Assembly (NCBI GenBank): GCA_965644315.1
Contig: CBFFRQ010000079.1
Coordinates: 124,001-188,000 of the forward strand
DNA length: 64,000 bases
Direction of reading: 5' to 3'
From: Caecitellus pseudoparvulus
Taxonomy: Eukaryota > Bigyra: Bicosoecida
This document shows, piece by piece, positions 21,396 to 33,539 of the stretch. The translations under genes and the position numbers were made by a program. Each line of letters starts with the position of its first letter. Position 1 is the stretch's first letter. The notes beneath the pieces were generated by a model, which did not search any database, was not told the origin of the DNA, and saw only the letters and a program-made list of their open reading frames with translations.

Positions 21396-22253
21396 ATGAA
21401 ATTGCTTGTGTCTCTCTTGGTCCTGTCGTTGGCGCTGCGAAGCGTGTGTGAGTGCGGTCGAGGCTGCGGCGGCGTTTCGAGCACGCGTTACACGCAGCCC
21501 CGACAGCCAAGCATTGCATTTCCTCCCGCCCCGCTGCCAGATGCGCAAGAAGGAGCAACTGACGGCGCGCAGGGAATATTTTCAAACACCACCGTGGTAA
21601 CCGCCGTGGTAATTTCCTCCATTGTCGCTGCTCTCATCGTCGCATGTGAGAGCTGCAGTGTGTGGAGGTCTGTGGTGCAGCGTGCCTCACTCGACGCTGC
21701 GCCCACCCTTGCACAGATGTGGTGTATCGCCAGACCATCCCTGATGACATGGATGTTCAGTGGGCGCGTCACTACTACGGCTCGTGAGTGTGCGAGTGCC
21801 GTGGCTGTCTGGCCGGTTCGAGCGGCAGGAATTGACCGCCTCAGCTGCACCACGCCTCGGCTGCCCTGCAGAAACGCAAAGAAGAAGGCAAAGCGCCAAG
21901 GCAGGGACGACAAAGACGATATGGATGCGGTGCAGGACCAGCATGCTCAGTACTATGCTGCGGGGGGAGAGGCAGCAGCTCAGGAGTCTAAAGGGGCCGA
22001 CTCGCACCATCGAGTGGATGTTCGCCAAGCAGCACCCGCACCTGCACCGGCAGCTTCTGGCGGCATGGACTACTATCGCTCCCAGCAGGGCGGCAACAAC
22101 GGTGTGCGGTCTCGCCAGGGTGGCGGCTCCAGTGCGGCAGTCACGACGGTGACATCCCCCCAGCCTGCACGCCGAATCAGCCACTCCAGAGCTGCCAGCG
22201 GGGGAGGCTCAGGTGGCGGCCAAGCCACCCTTGTCATCGATGATGAGGACTGA
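21396..22253 (+). CDS. Small secreted-type single-pass membrane protein, unknown family
   Basis: Three exons, 21396-21645, 21717-21783 and 21872-22253, give 232 aa. The ATG at 21396 starts a clear signal peptide (MKLLVSLLVLSLALRSVC), followed by a short Cys/Gly-rich lumenal part, a membrane helix (VVTAVVISSIVAALIV) and a cytosolic tail. The small middle exon contributes a conserved-looking block, YRQTIPDDMDVQWARHYYGS. After it come a basic patch (NAKKKAKRQGR), an acidic patch, a low-complexity Gly/Ser/Gln region and a C-terminal IDDED. Type I topology is inferred. I do not recognise the family. Both introns (71 and 88 nt) have GTGAG donors, and splicing keeps a single frame, which supports the model. 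Confidence 0.7.
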   Translation: MKLLVSLLVLSLALRSVCECGRGCGGVSSTRYTQPRQPSIAFPPAPLPDAQEGATDGAQGIFSNTTVVTAVVISSIVAALIVACESCSVWRSVVQRASLDAAPTLAQMWCIARPSLMTWMFSGRVTTTARECASAVAVWPVRAAGIDRLSCTTPRLPCRNAKKKAKRQGRDDKDDMDAVQDQHAQYYAAGGEAAAQESKGADSHHRVDVRQAAPAPAPAASGGMDYYRSQQGGNNGVRSRQGGGSSAAVTTVTSPQPARRISHSRAASGGGSGGGQATLVIDDED

Positions 22254-22818
22254 GCTGTGGCCCCAACGCAATGCACCGTGTTTTGATGCAGTTCAGTGGA
22301 CGGGGTACAGGGCAGCGGTGTCGTCTTCCGCTGCCGAGTGTGGGGTGTCTGGTTGGTCAGTGCTCAGGCTTCCGCCATCCTCACTGGTGGGCGCCCTGCC
22401 ACGGGTCAAGCCTGGCGGGTCATGGTCCTCACGTGTCTGCATGCCGCACTGCCCCAGTTTTCGATGCCCGTGGTGAGTAGAGCGGTACAGCTGCATGTTC
22501 GTCAGGGTGGCGCGTTTGGCGCGGGCCCAGGTCTGTGTGGGCGGGGCAAGAGGAGGGGTGTCAAGCAATGCGGCGGTGGTTGCGGCAGGTGCAAGTCAGC
22601 AGCAAACAAGCTTGGATGGGGTGGGGTGGGGGAAGGAAATCATAGGCATTGTGGAGGAAGCAGGGAGGGAGCACGGCGCCCACTCCCCTCCAGCTCCTCA
22701 AGCTGGTCACTCAAAATCGCACATCACAGGTAGCTTCACACGCAAGCATGTAGACAAGGCACAGTGCAGCAAGGCAGGGTGCAGGTGGGCAGGGGAGGGG
22801 GTGGGCGCCCTGCCGAGC
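22254..22818. other. Intergenic region between convergent genes
   Basis: 565 nt between the stop codons of the type I membrane protein and the P4-ATPase. This is the one long convergent gap in the window. No coding region or RNA structure stands out; it should hold both 3' UTRs. Confidence 0.4.
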
Positions 22819-25800
22819 CTACGCCCGCACCGCGCGGGACCCCACAATGGAGGCCCGCGCGGGCTTGGACATGTAGAAGGTAAGGGGGGACTTGCCACCC
22901 ACTGCCTCCCCTGGCAAGGCAGCCACGTCTTCGTCATCCTCGCCGCCGCCCACTGCACCCATGTCCAAGTCATCGCTGTGGCCGCCAGGCTCCTCTGTGT
23001 CGCCTGAGTCACTCACCATGCTCCCTCGCTTCTCGGTCTCTCCAGTAGGAATGGGGTCAGCAGCGTCCGCTGACAGCCCAGTCGCCCCCTTGCCTGCCTT
23101 TACTCCCATGCCATTCGTGCTGGGCCCCCCTTTCGCATCTGCACCTCTTGCGGGCTGTCGACTGGTGACGTCCAAGGAGCTTCCGCCATAGGAGACATCG
23201 GTGTGGAGGGGGTTTTGGGAGGTTCGGGTGCCGTCTGCGAGGACCTTGACCCCTCCCGAGCCGGCGGGCGCCCCCCCTGTGCGACCGCCGCTCCCGTGTT
23301 TTTGCTGCCCAGCCTTTGATGCCCCCTGCTTCAGGAGTGGCAGCTCCATGCTGACACTGACGTCGCCGTCAGACGTGGCACGTGGCGAACGGGCGCCGGC
23401 GGGGAGGCCGTCCGAGGCGCCATGGGCGGCGGGACCTCTCGCTCCAACTGCTCCCCGGGAGCGGACGGGGCGCAGCACCATGCGTGGACCAGGTTTACCG
23501 CCCAGCGTACCAGGGGGCGCTTCATGGCTTCCATGCTGTGCATCCCACAGCATCAAGTCCTTGTCGATGCTGCTGCCCGACCGCAGCAGCCACGCACGTA
23601 ACGCCTCCACAAAGACGCAAGCAGCACCAGTCATGAGGATGTTGGCGAGCCACATACCTGCCAGCCCCAGCGAGAAATTCAGAGTGAAGTAGTCGATGAA
23701 AGACTGGAAAGAGGGCAAGATGTTGAGCAGGATGCCCCCGCCAAATGCCAGCGCATGCAGGCCGAAGATGGAGACAAAGTTGTAAACAGTCACGCGCCGC
23801 AGCAGGAAGAGCATGGTGAAGTCCTGCACCCACAAGTAGCCGAAGAAGACGATCAGCCCCAGAACCTCATGCCCAGCCTCAGAGCTGCCCAGAGGAGGGA
23901 AACCCAGCCCGATGGCCATGATGATGACAGCCTGCACCAGCGCCCGCAAGAACCAGCCGCCAAATGTCCTGTAGTTCATCAACTCGCTTCGTGCACCCAT
24001 GAGGTAGGCCTTCGGGTACCCCAGCGCCGTGCCCTCGTCTATGTCCTTGTCCAAGAAAAAGTACACAATGGGCACAAACAGCATCGCGTTGTATGCAGCG
24101 ACACAAAGGGAGTTGAAGAGGGAGACGCCAGCGAAGCCTGACATGAACCCGAAGCCAATCTGCAGGAAGCAGAAAAGGAAGGACTTATAGAACGAGTACT
24201 GGGCCACGATTGCCGTGCGGTGGTAAGAGTACCTGCCATGCACAAGCAGCAAGCGCTGCAGCGCCTTGAAAAACGGCACTGCGTAGTCCGACGATCGGGC
24301 GGCCTGCAAGCCCTCCTTGCCCCTGATCCCCACACCGATGTGGGCTTCCTGGATCATGACAACGTCATTACCGCCATCTCCGATGGCCAGTGTGATGTGG
24401 TTGGCATCCCGCACGACCTTGACCAGCTGTGCTTTTTGCTTTGGGGTGACGCGGCAGCAAATGACGGCGTCCGCTGACAGACACACAGACGCAAAGGCGC
24501 GGCGGTGATGCAGCAACGCGTGCTCCAGGGTGCTGCCCCGGATGATGACGGTGTACCCCCTCCCGGCGCCTGTAAGCGAGCTGCGCCTGGAGTGCGTGGG
24601 ACTGCCGCCCCCCTCTCCACTCATGACAGGGTTAGGAACACTGACAGCGGAGTGCGAAGCTGGCTGCGTTGTAGCAGCGCCATCGGGCAAGCAGCACCCA
24701 GTGCGCTTCCTCGGCCCAGCGCACGGACCCGTCACGGGTTCTGGGAGCGTCCTCATGTGGATGCCCCTGCTCTTCAGCGTGCTGATGTGGTCCTCCAGGC
24801 TGCGTGAGACAGAGTCCGGGTCGTTGCCGTCAATGGACAGCAGCTCACTGCCAGGTGGCCACAGTGCACAGGTTTGCGCGATGGTCTGCGCTGTGGAGTA
24901 CTTGTCCCCTGTGCACATCCAGATTTTGATGTTGGCTTCCTTGAGCAGGGAAATGGTTTCGGGGACCTGATCTTGCAGCTTGTCCTCAATGGCAGTGGCC
25001 CCAAGCAGGATGAGGTTCTGCTCCATGCGAGCATAGCACGCCTCCGTTGCTTCCTCGCGCCCCTGCATCTGGGCTTTCGCCGCGCCCAGCTCCCTTTGGA
25101 AGGCGCTCCATTCTTCCTCAGACACGTCCTTGTACGCCATGACGAGCGTTCGAAGGCCAGAGGCAGCATAGGCGTCAATTTGCTGCTGCACGGGGGAGGA
25201 GTCACTGCCGGGGGCAGGGCGCAGCTGGCCAGGAGCCAGCAGCTTCAGCACCATGTCATCCGCGCCCTTCACATACAGCCGGATGCCATTGTGCACACCC
25301 CCGCCTGCCTGGCCAGGGCTGAGCTTCCGGCCACCAACAGATTGCACACGCACAACAACTGACATGCGCTTGCGATCGGAGTTGAACTCAAACTCCTCCA
25401 GCTGCGTGTACGATTCGACCCACAGCCGCGCACTGGGCCCAGTCACGGCTTCAGCCAAAGTGTCGGCTGAATCGAGGCCAGCAACTCCCCCGATAGCACC
25501 CTCAAACATGTTGATGCCCTTTGCACCTGCAGCTGGGCCAGGGACGGCAATCTGGACCGTGTCAGCCTCACGTCCCAGCAAAGCCACGCCATAGTGAGCC
25601 GCAGCATCCACAAGCGCCTCTTCATCAGGGGAGGAGGCCTTGTACACACGGCGCGTGCCAGCAGCAGCAGTGTCTGCGACGTCAGGGATGACAGTGTTGT
25701 TCAGCGCGATGCAGCGCAGGAACTCCAGCGCACACGCAGCGGTGTTGCCCTGGGCACGATCCGAAGCGACCTGCGCTCGCATGGAGGGGTCTTCCATCAT

Positions 25801-28022
25801 CCCTTTAGCATTCAGGCCCAGGCCGTTCTCGTCAACTGTGCCAGGGCGCACGGCTCCGCCACCACCTGTCAGGTTGTCAGCGTCTGCGTCGAAGATGCCG
25901 AATTGGCGACCCAAGATGGTGCACACCTTCAGAACCATGACGTTTTCAGTCAGCGTGCCGGTCTTGTCGCTCAGCACATACTCGATTTGGCCAAGGTCTT
26001 CTGACAGAGCAGTGGAGTTCGAATTGGTGTGGTTCCCCGTCTCAGGGTCGAACAGCGCGAGGTCAGCATTGATGAAACGAGCATAGTACAGCTTGCACAA
26101 GTCCAGGGTCACCTTCAACGAGATGGGGATCATGGTGGAGTTCAGCAGCAAGAACCGGAGGGGGATGATGAGGAACTGGTACACAGGCTCGGTGGCTTCG
26201 TATTGGAGGTACCACGCGGCCCTGCCGTTGTCTTCCTTCCACAGGTTGCCAACGGTACCGAAGACGATCACCAGCAGCAGCTGGAAAAGGAAGATGACGC
26301 CCGAGAACTCGTTGATAAGTGAGTCTGTTTGGGTGAACTTAGTGGGCGGGGGCCGCTTGTTCTTGCCAAACTTTGTCTCATTGCCAGTGTACACCACCAG
26401 CGCGTAGGCGAAGTCTGTGTTGCGCACGTGTGTTGCCTGCAGCAGAAGGTTGCTGGCCGACAGGCCTTGAGGCTGTGTATCACTGGCATCCCTTTTCAGC
26501 TGACTTTCGAACTTGTCCAGGTTCTCGAAGCCGACTTGATCGGGCTGTTGACACACCACCTGCCCCTTGAAGGCACAGATCTGGTCCGGGGTCTTCAGGT
26601 CCAGAGTGTCCTTGACTCCACCTCGAGCTTTGAGGTTGCTCTCTCCATCAAGGTTAGTCGTCTGCCGGGAGGGGGAGGGGGTGTGCGGTGAAGAGCTGGG
26701 CACGAGGGGGCGAGTACAGCAGAGGAGAGCACCACACAGCACAGCGCGCGGAAACGCCCAAGGACGTGAGCACGGTCAACGTGCGTCACCGTGGAGCCAT
26801 TCCGCCTCCAATGACGACAACAGCTCCCACAGGGCACCAGTAAGCACGCATGCCCCCTGCACACCCGGCACTAGTGTGCTGCATCGCTGCACTGGGTTGG
26901 GGGCAAGCTCAAGGCAAGCAGCTTGAAGTGCGTGGCAGCCCTGTCGAGCCAGGCAGTCGCCCTCTCCGCGCCTTCACGGGAGCATAGTACTCTTCACAGC
27001 CTCTCCTGGCACCCTGGAGACTCCCTCACACCAAGGCGTGCAGCCCTGCTCTCAGCAACAAGCTGCCACAGGCCTTGCTGGTAGGCGGCCAGTGTCGCAG
27101 TGCGGTGGTGCACTCACTTGGATGTACACGAGCCCGTTCGGGTCGGAGGACGACAGGACAACACAGTCACACGGAACTTCTTGGTTCTCAACCAGCTTGA
27201 GCACGTCCCCGACGAGGATTTCCTTCGCCTCCACCTGGGAAAGGGCCAGGAGAATGCGGGGTACCGTTCGGCACTGCACCAAGCTGGCGGGAGCTCAAGC
27301 CTGAGCACACAAGGCGCCTGCTCACCTTCACAACGCTGCCGTTGCGCACGACGTCATACTGCCTGCTGTTGGCATCCCTGTCCTCCCTCGCTCGCCCCAG
27401 GTCGTCAAGCAGCTCCTTAACAGCAGTAATGCCAAAAATCACAACGAGGGGTGCCCACGTCGTCAGCGGGTTCACCGGGGTGATTTCAGCCCAGAGTTGC
27501 AAGCAGGCAATGATGAGGAAGTAGCGGTTCATATTCCGGCTGTGTGCGGGGGAGGTGGGAGGTGGTGGGAGGGCGCCGAGCTCGAGTGCCTCTGGCGTTG
27601 CAGCCGGCGCACAGCCCGCATTTCCGCAGGCTGGCAGGCCTCACCTGAACTGCTCCATGAGGTTCTTCGGGATGAAGGTAAGCCAGGTGTACTTCGTGTT
27701 CACCACGATGTTGCTCGGGTACTCAGCGTTGGCCTCTGGCCTGTTGGCAGACACAGTGCGTGTGGGGGTGGCGTACCCGCCACCTCCACACAGCCATGCC
27801 ATGCTGCTCCTGCCTTGGGCTGCCTGGTTGCGCTTGGGTGGTGGCAAGCAGCTTTTCTGCACAACAGCAGCGTAGGCACCGGTGCCTAGCGGAGAAAGTC
27901 GTGGATCTCTTGACCCTCCAGCGGGCACAGATTTGGAGGATTGTGAAGGATCTGCTGCCCGCGCGCGACTGCAAGAGTGGTACCTCCGCGTTGCGCCGGC
28001 GTTTCACTTTGCTCAAGACCAT
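22819..28022 (-). CDS. P4-type phospholipid-transporting ATPase (lipid flippase)
   Basis: Exons 28022-27984, 27856-27645, 27539-27326, 27234-27118 and 26661-22819 join in frame to 1,474 aa. P4-ATPases flip aminophospholipids to the cytosolic leaflet of Golgi, endosome and plasma membranes. Visible motifs: NAEYPSNIVVNTKYTWLTFI and PKNLMEQF near the N-terminus, TNLDGESNLKAR at the exon 4/5 junction, MIPISL in M4, the phosphorylated Asp in DKTGTLTEN (25954-25968), KGADDMVLKLL, and GDGGNDVVMIQEAHIGVGI in the hinge. Ten membrane segments are plausible. The last ~240 aa are a disordered tail. The first exon (MVLSKVKRRRNAE) is the least certain part; the longer open frame upstream of exon 2 has no ATG. 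The intron at 26662-27117 is 456 nt, far longer than others here. It begins 98 nt after the stop of the VWA gene. Confidence 0.93.
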
Positions 28023-28120
28023 TTCTCTGCCAGCATGCACGTCCTTGCATTAAAAGGCTGCGGGAAGAAAAGGCAGCACATCTGCACGCACGGTCTACGG
28101 CACTCCGCCACTTTGAGGCG

Positions 28121-30594
28121 TCAGCCGTGGTGGGCCCAGACCCACGCCAGTATGACGACAGCCAGAGCCATGGAAGCTGGCGCCGCGCCTGCTGCAGCGT
28201 CTTCAATGGAGCAAGACAGGCGGGGATCCTTCAGTGCAGGACAAGAGCCCACTGGATCGGTTGCTGTGTTGGTGCTCGCCTCGGCACAGGTGCCGTTCAG
28301 GACTTGGGTGCGGCCCTGCGTTGACAGCCGGTCCACGACATGGCAGCCAAACCTGAACGGGTCACCCTCGAAGGAGTACCGGTCCGTGACCACCATCAAC
28401 AAGGCGTTGGTACCATTGACATAAGTCAGGTGGGCAGTCCCTCCCGAGCACCCTGTTGGGAAGGCAAGGGTCAGGATGCCGTCCGTGGCTTGGCGGTCAA
28501 AGGCCGCGCTGTCGATAGTGTACGTGACAACATCCTGTGTGCACCCAAACGAATTCGATGCAGGTGGGAAAAGCCCCCGGGATGCACGGTCATCTTCTGC
28601 CTCAGCCACTGTGAGGGTGAGGTTCGTCGTCGAAGCTGGGGCGTTCATGAAGGCTGGCGTGATGTCGCACGAGCCTTGAAAATCTGTTGTTGCACCTCGG
28701 ACCAGCACCCCAGATACTTGCAAAGCCGCAGCAATGCTGCCCTCCAGGCGGCCCAGGCCCACGTTCGTAAAGGCGTACTCATCTGTGGGGCTGGCATCGG
28801 CAAATTCCTGGGAGGCCACCACCAAGCCAGCAGTGTCCAGCACGTAGCAAGCCGTGGTGCAGAGGATAGAGCTGCCGCTTGAGTCTGAGCAGGAATACGA
28901 AGCCCCACACCGGCCCTTGGTGCCCCCCCCAAGGGCCCCGGAGATCGTGGCCATGACCCTGCTGTGGAAGTAGGAGTACTTGAAGTCTGTCGCGACAACA
29001 CCCGCCAACAAAGACGACGCACAGGTGCCATTTCTGCACACACCACTCGTGCACTGGGCATGACTGGTGCAATTACAACCTGCACTGCCAGGGGAAGCAG
29101 TGCAGTTTCCATCCCCGCTCTGCACAGCGTCCTTGCCGACGAAGACCGGCTGGGACATGGTCGACACACGGCCTGCCCCACCTGCATCGAGGTAAGGCGT
29201 CGACACGCTTACCAGTGCAGGGTGTGTCTTTGCTCTGTGGAACCAAGTGCGTTTGGTGGGGTCGTACTGCAAGCTGCTGCGCTGCCCGGGGAAGGACCTG
29301 TACACGCCATTGACGGTTCCGAAGTAGGTCCACACAGTGTTCTCCGTGTCTGCTGCAGACCTGTTGCGCCACACAGCCTCCATCTTGTGTGTGAGTTCCA
29401 CTTCTGGGCGGGCCTCCATGACTAGAGCGCTAGAGGAACTGGAGCCACTCTGGAGGCTTGCACAGCCAGAGTTCTCAGCTCGACCAGGGCCCCAGACGTT
29501 CACAAAGTCGTGCAATGCTTTGAAGTTCGTCGCGGCGACATCCTGAAGGTAAGCTGCAGGGAAGCAGAACGCAGAAGGCGCAAACTTGAAAGTCGAGTGG
29601 GCCTTGGTCACCAGCAGGTCTGGATAGAACGATGAAGAGGCTGCAGAGCCGGTGGCCATGGTGGCCTGGAGCTCACCTTCGAGGCCAGGTACACGAGGGT
29701 TCGGGCCAACGTAGCCTTGCAGGTAGTGATAAAAGTCCACGCCAAGGGGCGGCTGCAAGGTGGTGCTGGCGTTGTGCTCCGGCAGGAGGCTCAGTCGGGT
29801 CAAGTCCTGTGGGTCGGCAAACACCAGGGCAAACGTCAAGCGGGACCCTGGGATGGGAGCGTAGTGGTACACCCAGTCTCCTGTAACATTCAAAAAGCCC
29901 TCAAGGGCATCCCCCATCGGAACGAGCTTCTGTTGATTCGCCACTAGCCGGGAGCCCGTTTGACCCGCTATCATGGCATCGCGCACAGCAAGAAAGTCTG
30001 GATCAGAGCCTTCCAGCAGCTCAATTTTCGGGAAGATTGGGTTGGAGTTCAGCTGAGAGGTTGGTTTCAGGAGGGGGTGGACGATAGCCTCGCCGTCCTC
30101 GTTCATGAGGAAGCCGTACACAGACCCCCACCGTGCGTTTGCAACGAGGTTTTCAACTGCAGCCAGAGCAACGTCCACTCCCACAACCCCCACAAGAGAT
30201 TCTCTGACCAGTACAGGCTTGCTGATGGTCATGACAAGCCCAAGGCCAGAAGAGTCAACGTACGGAGCCGACACGACAGGGTCGCTGGATGAGCTGCGGG
30301 CTGCCAAGAACGAGAAGTAGGGCTGCAGCGTCGTGGTGACGTCTCGCACACTTGTCACATGCATGTGCACGGCTTTGCCGTATTCACAGGCCAGAGTACT
30401 GCAATACAGCGGATTGTCTCCAACCGTAATGCCAAGGATACGCAGGGTTGGGTCCCGCGACATCAATGACCGTGCTGCACTCCAGCCATCCTTGCGGGAT
30501 GCCTCACACTTCGGCCCGGGTACAATCACTTTGCGGCAGTTTGACTTGCCCAAGAGGCCTTCACCGCCAAAATCCACGTGGCTGCTCCGGCTGC

Positions 30595-30630
<36 letters not shown>

Positions 30631-33118
30631 AGCGCTGTTCCTCCCGAGCCCGGCCACACCTGACCCCTTCCCCATCATCCAGAGACCCATCACTGATCAT
30701 GATGATGATGCGCTGGCACCCTTGACGGTTGCCAACGGTCATGAGTCGATGTGCTTCATCCAGACCAGCACCGAAGTCTGTTGCCCCATCCATTGGCTCG
30801 TTCGACAACCTGCGGCTGAAGTCATTAATGATGCTGCTGGTTGCTGGCAAAAGCTTGTGCTGAATGCAGCCGATGGACTCCGTGCGCCTGACCCGAGTTG
30901 GGCGAGCTTCTTGGTCTTTCTCTCCCCAATAAGACGAGCGCTCGCAAACCACTTGGACATGATCCTCAACGGTAAGCGTCCCCAAAAGAGCTTTGGCGGC
31001 GGCCTTGGCCTGAGCAGCGTGATTGCGCATGGAGCTGCTGCAGTCCATGACAATCACCACGTCTTTTGGCCCAGAAATCGCGCCGACATACCAGGGGCGG
31101 AAGCGTGGGTCGTAGTCAGACGGAAACCCTTGCCAGTTGGTGCTCCAACGATACCCTGGAAGGTTGCGAAACATGCCAGATGGCGTGCCGATGTACTGCC
31201 ACCGAACATCTGCATCTGCCTGCAGGTTTTCCTTCCATGTAGTGTCCAGCCGGGAGGTCCAGTCAATATCCTTGTTGAGCTGCTCGCTTGTTCGAGGAGT
31301 GGAGTCTGCAATCTTCACCCAAGATGCCGACTCGTCTACTTTGGCAGAGAAAGCATCGGAGTACTGCAAGCGGCTCAGCGCGTCCGTGGTTGGAAGGTCC
31401 ATGTCTTCCCAAGCAACGGGCCCAACGCGCCCAGTGTTGGCACTGGCAGCACTTGTCGCAAGCTCATTCACTGTGGAAACTTTCGCAGAAAAGAAGCTGG
31501 TCAAGCGTGCAGCAACGCCGGCAGTAAACGCCGCAGCATCCACAGCCGTGGAGTTGTACTTGGCCGCGTTGTACATGCCTTGCAGTTCATCAGTTCGCAG
31601 AATGCCTCTTGCGATGTCCTGCAGATCAGCACTGAGTGCAGTCGCCGCAGCTTTGATCTCGGGAGCTCCCACTGCGGAAGCGCTGGGAAGCAGGGTGAGG
31701 CTCACCGCCACAAGCAGGAGTGTCAGGGCCCTACGCTTGCTGCCTGCAAGAGCAGTTGCTGCGCTCACTGCAGCAACTGCCATCACCCCAGGCCCATGAG
31801 AAGCAGCAGCTGCCTCCACTCGATGGTCGCTTGCCTTCATGAAGCACGAACCGAAGTCGTTGGCCTCAGACACTTCAAAGTGAAGTGCCTTGCAGAGCTC
31901 ACGTCCTGTATCGAACCGTGCCCCCAGCGACTGCCCCTTGAACTCTGCTCCAGAGCAAGCAGAGAGGAGGAAGTCACACCATGACTCGCACATGGTGGGC
32001 CGGTACGCGACACGACTGTAGAAGTACTGTTGGTATGGGGCGCACGGCCAGCACATGTGGTACCGCAAGGCGGCTTTGCAGTCGCCGGACGCGCCAACCA
32101 ACTCAATCGCGCCGGCGGCCAACTCCTCCACCTCCTGCGTGGAGCAGCAGGCACCCTCGCGGTACCAATCACATTGCCCCCCTCCAGGGAGGGTCTTGGG
32201 TTGCCTGTTATTGTAGTAGGGGCACGTTTCGGCATTGGGGAAGTCACTCGAGCTGGCTGCAAGCACTTGTGCCTGACTTGCGAGTGCAAGCAGCACCAGC
32301 GCCTGAGGCAGAGGGCTCGGCGCTCCCACAAAGTTGGCAAGCAAAGAGGCAAGGAGAAACATGACAGGTGACGAGGCTGCACTGGCCCCAGCATTCGAAG
32401 GGAAGGTGTCGACACCATCCCGTGGCTGGTAGCATGGTGCGTTGATGTCGCCGGGGTCATCCCCTCCCTCGGCCGCAGGCACGACTGTGAATCCGTTGGC
32501 GACGCACAGCGCCGTGCCATCTTCAAAAGCATCCCCGAGAGTTCGCTTTGAGTCTGTTCCTTCGATCGGAACGGCAATGCCACTGCACTCGGCGTGCACT
32601 TCGTCACAAAACCACTGACATGCAGCTGGCTGACGAGTTGAGGAGTCAAAGAACAGCCCTCCTTCAGGGGAGCAAGCCCAGCACGACAGATAGTTGATCA
32701 TGGCTGCACACCTGGGCTGCAGCCCTTGCCTGTGACAGAACACGAATGCGGCGTGTGCTGTGAACCCTTGCGTTTGACTGCACCGGAAGCTTGCTTACGC
32801 GTTAGGAAAGTCCAAGGCGAAAGACTGCTGAAGCTCACTGTTTCTGCAGCAGGAGTTGCCTGAGAACCAGGTGCAGTTGGGCGTTGACCTGTGAAGGAGG
32901 GGGAGCTTCGTTGCCAGAGCACAGGGACGCCGAGCTGCACCTGCCTAGTGCGATTCTTCGGCGGTTCCAAGGGCAACTCACCACTCTGGCCGGGCAAACC
33001 GCTCCTCCGCCGAAGAGCTGAAGTATGGGCAGCTTTGGGCACTGCAGGCAGACAAAGCGGCAACACAAGCGACGCTCATCACCGCTTGCCGCCGCAGGGA
33101 AGCAGCGGAGAAACTCAT
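28121..33118 (-). CDS. Secreted/surface protein: two Cys-rich modules, VWA and two Cache-like domains
   Basis: Exons 33118-32982, 32888-32799 and 32711-28121 join in frame to 1,605 aa. A signal peptide (MSFSAASLRRQAVMSVACVA) leads into a Cys-rich module whose CPYF, CTWFSGNSCC and CWAC motifs are split over three exons. A second module has CPYYNN, CDWYREGACC, CWPC and CESWCDF. The pair resembles folate-receptor-type Cys-rich domains. A calcium-channel alpha2delta-like part follows: a VWA_N-like region, a VWA domain (VVIVMDCSSSMRNHAAQAKA), and two Cache-like segments marked by VSAPYVDSSGLGLVMTISKPV and VSTPYLDAGGAGRVSTMSQPV. The C-terminus is hydrophobic (ASMALAVVILAWVW), suggesting a GPI or membrane anchor. 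Hydrophobic, signal-like stretches also follow each Cys-rich module. A poly-Ser run from a CTG repeat interrupts the VWA domain. Ligand sensing or adhesion is inferred. Confidence 0.85.
30597..30631. repeat. (GCT)n microsatellite coding poly-Ser
   Basis: About 11-12 uninterrupted GCT/AGC triplets. On the minus strand they encode an uninterrupted serine run inside the VWA domain, flanked by CSS and RSRSS. It is in frame and probably forms a flexible loop of variable length. Confidence 0.9.
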
Positions 33119-33539
33119 GCCTGCTGCGGATTTTGACTAGTGGTGGTTGCGCGATGCAGCTGGTGCTTGGTGAGATCTGGTGTTCCCTGGAACTGCAGTG
33201 AGCAAGGAACAACCCTTGGTGAAAACACCGTCCCCGGCAGGGCACAAACTCTGTCCTGTTGCGATTGGCGACCACTCATTGTTGTGTTGAGGGCACTGGA
33301 CTGGCTTGCGCAGCAGTGCAAGGTGGTTGATGGGTGTGCAAGGGGGGGTGCATGTGGCGCGGGTAGCGCTCAACCTGCACACTTGATCAATCCAGCAAGG
33401 ACAGAACACTATAGAGCTAGGACAGATGCAGATGGATACCGCTGATATATCTTAGGAGCCTTGGCTCGCTCCGAAGCTGTCTGTGGGTTACAGGTGGACA
33501 GTCTAGCAAGAGGCACCGCGCCCAAACTCTGCGCCAATC
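33119..33539. promoter_or_regulatory. Divergent intergenic region (VWA-Cache protein / giant EGF protein)
   Basis: 421 nt between the start codons of two large secreted-protein genes on opposite strands. Both promoters must lie here, making co-regulation possible. No open frame with protein features is visible. Confidence 0.4.

Noticed and set aside
27641-27928. P4-ATPase start at 27928
   Set aside because: The codon there is GTG on the minus strand, not ATG. A small upstream exon (28022-27984) with a GT-AG intron gives an ATG and a whole number of codons, although it remains the weakest part of the model.
30578-31984. 468-aa plus-strand frame opposite the VWA-Cache gene
   Set aside because: It begins in the GCT repeat as poly-Ala and shows no motifs, while the minus strand carries clear VWA and Cache sequence over the same bases.
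28121-33118. Splitting the VWA-Cache gene into three genes
   Set aside because: The internal signal-like segments make this tempting, but exons 1-3 join in frame and the third exon is open without a break across all modules. I kept one gene and reported the alternative as a finding.
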